From Trichomonas vaginalis G3 (lineage: Eukaryota; Parabasalia; Trichomonadida; Trichomonadidae), in contig NC_067206.1 of NCBI RefSeq assembly GCF_026262505.1, forward strand, positions 3,004,879 to 3,068,878: a stretch of DNA of 64,000 nt, written 5' to 3'. Below are positions 32,001 to 39,455 of the stretch, in pieces. The position numbers and the translations under genes were made by a program. The notes beneath the pieces were generated by a model. That model was not told the origin of the DNA. It saw only the letters and a list, made by a program, of their open reading frames with translations, and did not search any database. The stretch's first letter is position 1, and the number at the start of each line of letters is the position of its first letter.

Positions 32001-32074
32001 GTCATACTTATAGAAAACGAATCAACTTTATTCAGAAAAACGGCAGAAGAAACATCTTCCGATTTTTTCGCCAT
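26072..32074 (-). CDS. Giant alpha-solenoid protein, 2000 residues; possibly Furry/Tao3/Mor2-like
   Basis: This is a 2000-residue helical protein without membrane segments or catalytic motifs. Its order of features recalls Furry-family scaffolds. An early HEAT-like region has a F-x-I-x-x-F-L block near residue 200 and an IKPIYYLMFSSAPIGLVFKP stretch. A central TTLMPEWLTPISF block is followed by a long helix pair, then SSDLVLIYIFSKMPEKFYSI and SPLIEHIILFCSILF, in the order of the family's LPW, LLPYVKQIVVYL and LLH blocks. Furry proteins scaffold NDR kinases with MOB proteins and control cell shape. The likeness is weak and by eye. The start ATG has a perfect TGACGTCA palindrome 12 bases upstream. 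Alternatives are another HEAT scaffold or a neurofibromin-like protein lacking a RasGAP domain. Confidence 0.75.
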   Translation of the reverse strand: MAKKSEDVSSAVFLNKVDSFSISMTTICKRYLENAPNVDITTPEGEKQFQNFFENFDFKDDGFLRFITSVARFGSSFPTKSYEMFTESFPIITSSLNQMPKLADTNRIAFTERLHNVDWSNPTQKTLIFLLTQLVFSEYLGEMLPYLNSLANDKISYFIRETIQFATTDCITNSALVRKVIARSRIKIMYYITKLSPEYCFDKISAFLSNASMEIKPIYYLMFSSAPIGLVFKPVYMETLVPTLEVIQKATDRFLIYTASKYYMNVVLQILVQNPSMSTSSAFTHIYDDVKKLITVPNQNNELECLFAALTNFIFVDKCRSAETFFQIHVKQCQSSNPAIMRTDKTFIDSLCMKMAVKLKGANYEPPVLLEETHHDLKWSCDVGSTDQFYQDISIWLKQNIFELNNNIDAHAELLKMLYAVNHKAFLEKILPILNRNEYINSIATGLCKSVIYVLSNRPDIHFVDIGEYQVQVHDIIMKKLKMSSQADQNVSFDMNSLTEALQASINDKPIALQKIIETLRETSFPFPLTKRTTKVDNQIAKELQAFDQRSHKSFKTDNVSEIEFPKSLYDRRRIDEELAIHAALYVDLQSDLVTLICHRLFSESVYTTVLTIRALQAAIHLNKRLSETIFNMFAKMFLKTKLTFTSMVTIIVAMINLIETAKYEEATYSQYCINSINFIIGMGLCVPHPQLRERLFKVAKVLNQTKTINLSIVEFILNNEEEISSRAISNALSFTSALSNINKSMLPKINFRSVLESNYSSLYLFYLSSLGFHLSKGSFANEHEDIVVNLMEFLMGMFCRQSKNQEDFMFIYNSSSLLFAISDVYGKKSDVIQYFAKHRIQSYWSKMIEKFKESDLILLAGIISNMSLKIFPVFATILSKRNINFQYIICSIIRLICKRKDNNILDENGDVTFIYYNSLYNILLTLIKGKVVPQTLEFKENSNKSNTVIVGLLTFFGDCLKEVFTKITQYHKVNISITFTGENLTYLFCNNSIGHSFDTEIWFTFFCNITSNVEAPYLNSLTEAFSLWMRISKIPTDLLQIFSKKILNDLKYSFIIYNACFAQHPEITILEFMEKSRSSFPIFMAISDQLHFPNNLLFYLPKIEKETDLIEIIKNSNHCSLYYQYCGRLMALCFMYLASNSLNERIYAFNFLEKLVFISMMYRNDVISCVSTLKVFQSIKNTLVSSFSVFIQKEIFNLSSELAKTFGFLSEQFAQEIFYIVKFMKKKRNKMTNNTVPAKRRPTSLKRRVTTIAKMETIDVNTPEILTTLMPEWLTPISFDLQKSGISSRCEKNFKCYTLYLFLQELLSLVTVIGMIQPISVIMGEIIERDLSFLIYVLLNIQVNAEDNQLKASSDLVLIYIFSKMPEKFYSIIVQYLDISTWYFYNVLNGGQPEEKEGLIFAEQENIYNVLAEIVLNVILHCYNENPEAASPLIEHIILFCSILFAECREENLEENEYPTIIKVLKKFGVWVDSKSLPNFKMLVLKSISSHDILMWGLCCGHIVMSGTALQIFFDLGYSIDSTHVNLILRAMQAVSSNLSERSDSQNNSRFNKYISVLHFESKRINLKPAIQYLTVALNILERYIIDKSELPRSIFNAAIQFMRNTNMSYRPIYVISLSIVSRYISNDQFLSELSQDSQLDILNLLFSAPREDKYANVHDNPFAQILNCMRTIIYTCIEKKMIFVLTKDRDAPVKALFALYPFMWGRLNNIHSIHNIAEYYAKIYGSDARILVTNAISGQSRSSKNAEAFWNRFKEYLQPESINDLLKFYTLIAFNGDSDQKDAVFWMTNFMANSFKESNSKEIAAIAYAAIDVGAINSDAVLSLLHTLVKNFSTAEDIKQTVKIQKFTDVDIYPSQEIFRWKPQADDVFRDMNNIPPLYVCDNIYLGSEFSEKEKVAIQRISCTRLLRLADSLSRAILQGKSSTNFCDELVADPESFINKLIGIINETKNNENEKVTRIVQGVPCLVANNEVFTPTEEEVDSMCKDAIEDAISTISEL

Positions 32075-33037
32075 TTTTCTTTGATTGACGTCACCTTTTG
32101 TTGTAAATCAAAAGTGACTGAAAAATAAAATATTTCGAGTAATGCAATCACATAATACATTAACATTAAAATAAATTTGTCTTTCTTCTCAATTTATATA
32201 AAACCTTATTTATCAGACTCCACAATATAAATTCCATATGTTATCCATGTGCCATCATTTAAAAATTCAGATCATAGGAGTGTTTTTGTAAAAAAATTAT
32301 CAGAAACTTCGATTTCCATTTCGATTTTTGCATTAGATACATATATCATCTTGCTGAATGAGTGTATTTACAATGCACATTAAGAAAGTTACAGCGCCAA
32401 CATCTGATATCAATGGAAGTTTAATTGTTTGCAGATAATGTTTTTTAAACCATACACTCCAATTCTTGAGACAGCAACTAGTCTAATACTAGTAAAGAAA
32501 ACTGAACATTTGGTAGATATTTTTCCATTTCTAAAGACAAAATTTATTCCGGAAATGTTTTTTTATCGATATATGCTTGTGAGGCCGTGATTTTATTTCA
32601 AAATATGCATGAATTAGAATTTGATATCCGGGTATGGAAAACAACTCAATTAATACTTACTATTTAAGTTTCTTCATAAGCAATCCTTTTATGTATATAA
32701 AACATTTCCCGTTTCAAAATGATAGTATAAATATAGTACGGCGATGGTAAACCAAACCTACATAACAAATGATAGCCATACTGTGATTATAGAACACAAA
32801 AAACCAATAAAAATATCATAAGGATAATAATTCTTCAGATATAGTAATGTTATAACCACTCTGTAATCACATGATGGCATTTTGGGCAGATTTCATTTCG
32901 AAAAGTTTTCAATTTTTTGAAAAAAAAAACATTAGAATAATACCAAATTACTGATATCTAGCATTATTACGATCATCACTTTTTTTATTGAATGCTGAGT
33001 GAATTATTTTTCATCGTTTTCTGTTTAATTATTTTTT
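32075..33037. other. AT-rich spacer between divergent genes
   Basis: Near its left edge lies a TGACGTCA palindrome at 32,086-32,093. The remainder is AT-rich, with no gene, RNA or long repeat seen. The start of the ankyrin gene lies at the right edge. Confidence 0.55.
32086..32093. promoter_or_regulatory. TGACGTCA palindrome
   Basis: This is a perfect 8-bp match to the bZIP/CREB-type element, 12 bases upstream of the ATG of the 2000-residue protein. Chance cannot be excluded. Confidence 0.3.
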
Positions 33038-34942
33038 ATGACCATCAATCGGAAGCTCAACGTTTTCGAAGGATTAGTTCAGAAGTACAGAGATTATATT
33101 GCAGTTTATGAAGACATATATAATATTGAGCATCCAGATAACGAAACTCTCGATAAATTACATCATGAAATTAAGTTGGTATTAATAAATAAGTATAAAA
33201 TCGATACCAATCAAATACTTTCGAGTATCGATAATGCTTGCAAGGTCCACGGCCGTTTTTTAAGCTTTTACTGGAATCTTTTTCGATTGATTTATGATGA
33301 ATATCCGAATTCTCTCAATTTAAACGGTTTTTCGCTTACATTCAAAGCTCTTCTCAAAAAAGTATACGAAATTGACATCGAACTTCCTAAATCATATAAG
33401 GATAAGACTGTCGATGAAATCCTTGCCGTTCATGAGAACAATTCTGTTTTAGAATTAATTATGAATAATAAATTAAGACAGTTCCAAAGATTACTCAACG
33501 AAACACAGTTCGATACAAAAGCATTATATCACCATGAAACAGAGAGATGGAATTTACTCGAATGGTGCTCATACTACGGAAATTCTCAATTTTTCAAGTT
33601 TTTGAGACTAAACAACGACTTACAAATCACTGAGAAGTGCTTGGAACTATCATTCTTAGGAGGAAATCCAGAAATTATGCTTGAATGCCTCAAATATTTC
33701 AAACCAACACGCTATTGCATGGAAAATGCCATTGCTTCTCACAACTTCAATTTCATCAAATTTTTGAAGAATAATTTCGACCTTGAAGTCGATTTAGATC
33801 TCGTGAAGAAGTACGATAATCTTCATGCATTCCTCATTGCAATCGATTCTAACGAAGACATTGATAATTGCTTCATCTACAGTCCATCCTTCTTCATTCC
33901 TTCTTTGACAAATTTCTTACTTGAAAAAGGTGCAAACATCAATGCAAGTAATGGTAATGGCTACACTTGCTTGCACACATGCGCTAAGTATAATAGTATT
34001 GAGACAGCTAAACTTCTTCTCAATAGAAATTGTGATCCTAATAAAGCAGTTAGAGGTTTCACAACTTTGCATCTTTGCGCAGAATACGGAAGTGAAAACA
34101 ATGAAATGATTAAATTACTCATTGATAATGGCGCTGATCCAAATAAGAAAGATAATGACGGAGAATCCCCTTTACATATCTGTGCTGCTAATGATAAACA
34201 AGATAAAGCCAAATTCTTCATTGAAAATGGTGCGGAAATCGATCTAACAAATAATGATGGTTACACGCCATTGCACATTGCTACTATTAGAAAGAGCAAT
34301 AAAACAGCAAAGATTTTGATTGAAAATGGAGCAGATATCAACAAATATACAACATATGAAAAGAAGGCTCCATTGCATTTAGCATCGATGTGCGGTGCAA
34401 AAGAAATAGCTCAGTGCTTGATTTCTCATGGTGCAGTGGTTAATGATAAAGACGATGATTCATTCACACCACTGCATTTGTCAGAAAGAAACAATAATCT
34501 TGAGGTTTCTTTACTTTTATTGCAAAATGGTGCTGATGTAAATGCAAAGAATTATTTCAACAACACACCATTGCACTATGCAGCAACAGTAAATCTCATT
34601 GAGAATGCGAAAATTCTATTAGATTTTGGCGCTGATCTTAAAGCCAAAAACAGCGATGGAATGAGACCAATAGACATTGCAAAATCAAGAAATAATACTA
34701 AGACAGCACAGTATCTTATTGAAAGATACAATTCTAATAACTCAGAATCTTTTGAAGAACAATTTACGGTTTCTTTAGATATTTCATCAATGAAGGACAA
34801 AACAGATCCGGCTCTATCTTTACTCAAAGACGATGCAGATATTCACTCAATTGAAGATCAAGATGTAAATTATCGAAAACAAAATGGCTCAAAAATTCAA
34901 AAGCAAATTCTTGCAGAGCAAAATCGAAATGATATCTTATGA
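33038..34942 (+). CDS. DUF3447-type ankyrin repeat protein, 634 residues
   Basis: The N-terminal half (about 1-285) is helical, with a WNLLEWCSYYGNSQFFKFL block that resembles the DUF3447/ankyrin-like domain common in trichomonads. From about residue 290 to 565 come eight or so ankyrin repeats with clear TPLHLA-type cores (TCLHTCAKY, TTLHLCAEYG, SPLHICAAND, TPLHIATIR, APLHLASMCG, TPLHLSERN, TPLHYAATVN, RPIDIAKSRN) and ENGADIN turns. The tail (about 570-634) is polar and charged. It is a cytosolic protein-binding scaffold; the partner is unknown. This domain layout is one of the largest gene families in Trichomonas, which supports the organism call. Confidence 0.92.
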   Translation: MTINRKLNVFEGLVQKYRDYIAVYEDIYNIEHPDNETLDKLHHEIKLVLINKYKIDTNQILSSIDNACKVHGRFLSFYWNLFRLIYDEYPNSLNLNGFSLTFKALLKKVYEIDIELPKSYKDKTVDEILAVHENNSVLELIMNNKLRQFQRLLNETQFDTKALYHHETERWNLLEWCSYYGNSQFFKFLRLNNDLQITEKCLELSFLGGNPEIMLECLKYFKPTRYCMENAIASHNFNFIKFLKNNFDLEVDLDLVKKYDNLHAFLIAIDSNEDIDNCFIYSPSFFIPSLTNFLLEKGANINASNGNGYTCLHTCAKYNSIETAKLLLNRNCDPNKAVRGFTTLHLCAEYGSENNEMIKLLIDNGADPNKKDNDGESPLHICAANDKQDKAKFFIENGAEIDLTNNDGYTPLHIATIRKSNKTAKILIENGADINKYTTYEKKAPLHLASMCGAKEIAQCLISHGAVVNDKDDDSFTPLHLSERNNNLEVSLLLLQNGADVNAKNYFNNTPLHYAATVNLIENAKILLDFGADLKAKNSDGMRPIDIAKSRNNTKTAQYLIERYNSNNSESFEEQFTVSLDISSMKDKTDPALSLLKDDADIHSIEDQDVNYRKQNGSKIQKQILAEQNRNDIL

Positions 34943-36803
34943 GAGGTCTTCACCTTTCATAATTAGGATAAATTTGATATTATATACGTTAAACACTAAA
35001 TAAATATCAAAATTTGATTTTATTATATAATCTTTTTTTTACTAATAATATGGGATAATCTTCAATTCATATGCTTAATTTCCAAGAAAATTACACTAAA
35101 TACCACTACAATATATAAATTAAAGAATAGTAACTAAATTTCGAAATTTTGGAACAAAAAGGAGGATTGTTGATAATTCACTTGGGATATATTGGTAATT
35201 AGAATAATTTTAATCTGTTTAGAGGAGAATATGTTTGCAAATGATATTATTGTTTTCAAAATAACATGTTTAAGAGTTTTTGACCAGAAAATAGATATAA
35301 ATCATGCATATTAAGAACAATTCATATAGATTAAAGAACTTCATATTGCTTATTCCATGATTCTTAATTGATAAGGAACTCTATATAATTATTCAGAGAA
35401 AGTCTAATGGAGAATAATTTTGAATATCAAATTGATCTTTCAATTTGAAGTAAAATATATTTCTATTATTAGCGAAGCCATGCAAAAAAAATAAGGCAAA
35501 TCAATGGATCACCTCAATAATCAGTAGTATATATATTTAGAAATATTAAAAACATATTATGTTACTAAATTGCAATCACAATGGATATAGAAATCAAATG
35601 AATAGCCTTAAATACAACCCGCCAAATACAAATTAGAATACAGAATGTATCTTTGATTGCATAACAAATTAGTTAACAATATTTATATAAGACTAATCTA
35701 TGTCGAATGATTAAAACAAAAAATAATGAAGCTTGATGAAAATTAATATTTGGGGTTGGATAAAACAAAGAGTTGTTCAAAATTGTTTGTGAATAATAGC
35801 ATTGCATCTTAAGTTAGTAATTATGCATATAGTAAATAGATTAGTTTTATTAAATTACGTCTATTTCTGAACCAACGTATTGAAACGATCAAATCCGAAA
35901 TGAAAATTTATCATCCATTAGGTATCTTATATCATAAACACATTAGAAAAGTATTCAAAAATAAAAACGGATTTTTGAATGGCCATCATTCTTCTTTTCA
36001 AACTGAAAAATCGTTTGAGAGAGCGCTCGTTAATTTGTGATATAATTTTTTGAGAAATTAATCTAGATGGTATAAATATAACTTTACCAAAAATGCGAAC
36101 CGTGAAAAGTGAAGTGATTTCAAATTTTAAATTAAAAACTCTGAATTGAATTGTAAAAATAAGTCTGCCGTACAATATACATAATGCAGAAGATGAATCC
36201 AACAAAATCGCATTTCGATAAATTTTTATCTAAATTTATAAAATTTTGATAGAAATAGTTTCCAATCAATATTCTAAATCAGAATTGCAAGAGATTCCAG
36301 ACTTTTGATAGAAATAAATTTTGTGAAAAATTGGGTGGTCCTATTTTTTTATGAAAAATAAGCTTTACTACCTTATTAATCCAAAAATATTTATATTGTT
36401 GTATTTTGAATCGAAAGACGATTTAGAGGCAATTTGTTAAAAAATATAGATAATAGTATAAATATCTATTTAAACTGGCATAAAGTTGAACTATGAGAAA
36501 TTGAGAGAGATCAAATCTTTATCAATTAGATTTGATGATGTAATCATTTATTTAACATCACTAAACTAAAATTTCATTTTATTAAAACACTATAAAGAAA
36601 CTTAACACTATTCAAAATCATAAATTCAATTCAACTCACATAATAAACTTTTCACAATTATTTGAATCCATTATCAAAACCCATCACAATTAATCTTCAA
36701 AGATATATTATATACATAATATAAACTTGAAATTTGCAAAAAATTTTTGAAGATAATATCACATTGAATTTTTGAATTAACTATTGGTCAACATTTGGCT
36801 AGT
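34943..36803. other. Long AT-rich spacer
   Basis: About 1.9 kb without a supported gene. Base composition is uniformly AT-rich; I see no tRNA, tandem repeat or mobile-element end. Confidence 0.6.
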
Positions 36804-36810
36804 TCATTTT

Positions 36811-36815
36811 TCACA
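36811..36815 (+). promoter_or_regulatory. TCACA initiator
   Basis: TCACA lies with its A 11 bases before the ATG at 36824, and a second TCATT is at 36804-36808. Both match TCAYW. Confidence 0.5.
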
Positions 36816-36823
36816 TCGCTTTG

Positions 36824-37318
36824 ATGTTCCACAACAGCGCTGAACAATACCAAAAGATCAGTGGTGGATCTCCAATCTATATCCGAATCGATGAGTTTAA
36901 TTCTGGCTCATTCAAGATTGAATCAAAGAACACAATTGTTGCTACATGTGGTCCAAGATCTTGCTTCCGCGACTATCCACATGAATTCTCAGCTTCACAA
37001 AACAAGCCAGCTCAAGCATGGGGATTTAAGTTTATCAATGCTAACAACTCCTCATTCACAATTGCTCTCTACAAGAAGCGCCGCTTTTTCGCCGATGATC
37101 TTATTGGCGAAATCGACTTAAAGGTAAGTGACTTTGAATTAAACAAGGTTGTCCAAAAGGAACTTACTCTTAAATGCTGGCATGATGAGCAGGTACCAGC
37201 CAAAATTAAAATCACAGTTCATGTCGATGATGCAGGCGCTCCAGCCTTCCATCCATTTAAGGCTGCTCCTCAAGCTTCTTCAGCTAAGGCTCAGATGATG
37301 TCCCTTGTATCTCATTAA
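36824..37318 (+). CDS. Small C2-domain-like protein, 164 residues
   Basis: This protein starts at the ATG right after an in-frame TTG; the initiator pair lies 11-18 bases upstream. The body is beta-sandwich-like: SPIYIRIDEF, NTIVATCG, QAWGFKFIN, SSFTIALYKKRR, DLIGEIDLKVSDF (the strongest C2-like block, as in 'DDxIGxxxIxLxxL'), and PAKIKITVHV at the end. An alanine/serine-rich tail of about 20 residues follows. The calcium-binding aspartates of classical C2 domains are mostly absent, so it may bind lipid or protein without calcium. GC-richer, biased codons suggest high expression. Confidence 0.65.
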   Translation: MFHNSAEQYQKISGGSPIYIRIDEFNSGSFKIESKNTIVATCGPRSCFRDYPHEFSASQNKPAQAWGFKFINANNSSFTIALYKKRRFFADDLIGEIDLKVSDFELNKVVQKELTLKCWHDEQVPAKIKITVHVDDAGAPAFHPFKAAPQASSAKAQMMSLVSH

Positions 37319-37888
37319 ATTTTGTTTGCTTTCTTATATTATAAATATTATTTGTTTCTATTCTTAATTTCTTTACTCTTTTTCTTGTATTCCTCTTGGG
37401 GTTTCCTAAAGATTTAATTTTGAATCAACATGCAGTGATCTCATTGAAGTTAATCTAATTCTTGTATCGATCCTAACAAATTAATAATTCGAACACTGCA
37501 AGAAATTATTAATATAGTAATCTTATATAGCTGAGATGACGTGTCCACGAGTTCAAATATTTTATATTATCACATTAAATTCTTTTAAGAAGTTAATCCA
37601 TTTTATCAATTAACAATCACAAAAAGACTTGGTTTTCATGATGCCTTATATTATTATATTCCATAATATGACTTTTGTGAAATGTTTAGATCCCACACAC
37701 ATAAAGAATTCAACGATCATACTACGCTGTATTCTGAATTCACAATTGAAAAATGAAATTTTTCCCAATCTTTCAAAAATAAGATATATCAAATAAATAT
37801 ATAGTTCATGTGCTATTGTACTAATGTTGAGAGTGAAGGAGTATACGAAATCAAAAATACATATAATAAATAAGAGCTTATTTATGAT
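37319..37888. other. AT-rich spacer
   Basis: About 570 bp of AT-rich sequence before the palindromic element. No gene is supported. Confidence 0.6.
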
Positions 37889-37893
37889 AATAG
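37889..37893. repeat. AATAG flank, possible target duplication (left)
   Basis: AATAG lies one base outside the left terminal repeat and recurs directly outside the right one at 39,456-39,460. This could be a 5- to 6-bp target duplication with one difference, or chance in AT-rich DNA. Confidence 0.35.
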
Positions 37894-37894
37894 T

Positions 37895-37916
37895 GTTGCA
37901 TGCTAAGTAGTGTCAA
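37895..37916 (+). repeat. Left 22-bp terminal inverted repeat
   Basis: This is a perfect reverse complement of 39,434-39,455. It is followed by a weaker block shared with the other end (TCGTCGAGGAAG against its near-complement). Confidence 0.9.
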
Positions 37917-38308
37917 CGATAGAAATTGAGAGCCTATTAATCGTCGAGGAAGTACGATTATTTTTTGGGCGAAAAGTATCTTAAAATATGATTATTAATA
38001 TGTTTTTAAAATAAAAAATTTGAAAGTTAATTTGAGATTCTCATATAATTTTTTGAATGAAAAAAATAAATATAGTCTATATGAGTTTTTGAATAATCAC
38101 ACTTGAGATATATCTAAAAAATAATTAAAAATAGAGTTTGAGAAGACTTTTCAAGGTGTAATGAAAAGTGTGATATAGAAAATAATTATAGATATTTTAA
38201 TTTTATATATTGTGCTAAGCATTATATTAAATTTTTAGGAAAAACACTTTTCATAAGTATTCAATATTTGAAAATACGCTCCAAAAAAGAATAGATTCTT
38301 TTATATTC

Positions 38309-38389
38309 GCTTATATAAAAGGAGACTCTCTATCAGATGCGAATGCCTGAATTCAGCACCTCTGATAGAGAGTTTCCTCTTATATAAGC
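38309..38389. repeat. Hairpin 1 (mirror of hairpin 10)
   Basis: Arms of 29 bases (38,309-38,337 and 38,361-38,389) match at 27 of 29 positions, with a 23-base loop. The loop matches the reversed loop of hairpin 10 at 22 of 23 positions. Confidence 0.9.
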
Positions 38390-38442
38390 AAATCTTTTTC
38401 ATTCGTTTTTGTTAATATAAAAACATCAAAATCTACCAATAT

Positions 38443-38503
38443 GAGAAATTAAACCCTGCGAGGCACTAGTCTAGAACTGGCACTTCGCAGGGTTGAATTT
38501 CTC
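38443..38503. repeat. Hairpin 2 (mirror of hairpin 9)
   Basis: Arms of 24 bases match at about 20 positions. The core is ACCCTGCGA facing TCGCAGGGT. Confidence 0.88.
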
Positions 38504-38551
38504 TTGACAAAATACAATAATCAAATGCTCCAAAGTTTTCAAATTTTTATT

Positions 38552-38610
38552 AGGAATAGGAGCCTACAAAGCACTGATTATATATCAGTGCCTGTTAGGC
38601 TCCTATTCCT
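38552..38610. repeat. Hairpin 3
   Basis: Arms of 27 bases match at 24 positions around a 5-base loop. The arm starts AGGAATAGGAGCCTA. No mirror copy is seen in the other arm. Confidence 0.9.
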
Positions 38611-38611
38611 T

Positions 38612-38675
38612 CTCTAAATGGGAGAAACTTTGTTTGAATAAGATAACATGCGAACAAAGTTTCTCCCATTTAGAG
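38612..38675. repeat. Hairpin 4
   Basis: Arms of 25 bases match at 24 positions around a 14-base loop. It starts one base after hairpin 3 ends. Confidence 0.9.
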
Positions 38676-38676
38676 T

Positions 38677-38735
38677 GGGATTTGGAGGGTGGGAGGTACA
38701 TAGATAGACTATGTATCTCTCACCCTCCAATTCCC
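38677..38735. repeat. Hairpin 5 (central)
   Basis: Arms of 27 bases match at 24 positions around a 5-base loop. It lies close to the symmetry centre of the mirrored hairpins (about 38,714). Confidence 0.9.
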
Positions 38736-38746
38736 TCGGGAAAGTT

Positions 38747-38790
38747 CGAAAACTTTGGTGCAATCAGCAACGATTGCACCAAAGTTTTTG
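38747..38790. repeat. Hairpin 6
   Basis: Arms of 19 bases match at 18 positions around a 6-base loop (AGCAAC). Confidence 0.9.
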
Positions 38791-38800
38791 CGTTTAATTG

Positions 38801-38861
38801 AAGGAATTGCTCTTTATGATATATACAGTTACAATGCATATATCATAAGGAGCAATTCCTT
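38801..38861. repeat. Hairpin 7
   Basis: Arms of 24 bases match at 23 positions around a 13-base loop. The arm starts AAGGAATTGCTC. Confidence 0.9.
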
Positions 38862-38873
38862 CCAGATATCTGG
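38862..38873. repeat. Perfect 12-bp palindrome CCAGATATCTGG
   Basis: It sits exactly between hairpins 7 and 8 without any spacer. Confidence 0.9.
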
Positions 38874-38914
38874 CAAACTTGCTCGCAATGGTTCACAATT
38901 GCGAACAAGTTTTG
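38874..38914. repeat. Hairpin 8
   Basis: Arms of about 16-17 bases (CAAACTTGCTCGCAAT facing ATTGCGAACAAGTTTTG) pair with one wobble and one bulge around an 8-base loop. Confidence 0.85.
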
Positions 38915-38925
38915 TCATTTGTCAA

Positions 38926-38986
38926 GAGAAATTCAACCCTGCGAAGCGCCAGTTCTAGACTGGCACCTCGCAGGGTTTAATTTCTC
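38926..38986. repeat. Hairpin 9 (mirror of hairpin 2)
   Basis: This is the reverse-complement copy of hairpin 2, with the same ACCCTGCGA core and nearly the same loop. Confidence 0.88.
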
Positions 38987-39039
38987 ATATTGGTAGCTTT
39001 TTATGTTTTTATATTAACAATAACTCATGAAAAAGATCC

Positions 39040-39120
39040 GCTTATATAAGAGGAAACTCTCTATCAGAGGTGCTGAATTCATGCATTCGCATCTGATAGA
39101 GAGTTTCCTTTTATATAAGC
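39040..39120. repeat. Hairpin 10 (mirror of hairpin 1)
   Basis: Arms of 29 bases match at 28 positions around a 23-base loop. It is the reverse-complement copy of hairpin 1. Confidence 0.9.
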
Positions 39121-39433
39121 AAATATAAGAGAATCAATTTTTTTTTGGACCGTATTCTCAAATATTGAATACTTATGAAAAGTGTTTTTTTCTAAAAATC
39201 TCAGAATATATTTACAATAGTAAAATAAATAAGATATTTAAATTTATTTTTAAATGCTTTTTTTATATGAGATTCTCAAAAGTTATATCAAAAGTCTTTT
39301 TTTTCTAAAATCTAATATCATAATCTATTTCTCATTTTAAGTACATCTTAATTCATTTTATTTTCTATATTTTTTCAATATTTTTGAGGGAATTGTGTTG
39401 CTTCCCCGACGATAAAATTGAGAGGTTTACACA

Positions 39434-39455
39434 TTGACACTACTTAGCATGCAAC
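39434..39455 (-). repeat. Right 22-bp terminal inverted repeat
   Basis: This is a perfect reverse complement of the left terminal repeat at 37,895-37,916. AATAG follows directly. Confidence 0.9.

Larger units (their letters stand above)
37895..39455. mobile_element. Comb-like palindromic (foldback) element, non-coding, 1.56 kb
   Basis: The element is bounded by 22-bp perfect terminal inverted repeats (37,895-37,916 and 39,434-39,455; end GTTGCATGCTAAGTAG). Inside them run long diverged inverted arms, for example 38,240-38,278 against 39,148-39,194. Two large hairpins are present as mirror copies, one pair at 38,309-38,389 and 39,040-39,120, the other at 38,443-38,503 and 38,926-38,986. Between the arms stand six more long hairpins of unrelated sequence, almost without spacers, and a 12-bp palindrome. 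No open frame of meaningful length is present, so it is non-autonomous if mobile. I do not know a named family with this layout; Foldback-type elements are the nearest analogue. Confidence 0.8.

Noticed and set aside
37895-39455. CRISPR-like array
   Set aside because: The hairpins are not a constant repeat with unique spacers; each has its own sequence and only two are copied, in inverted orientation.
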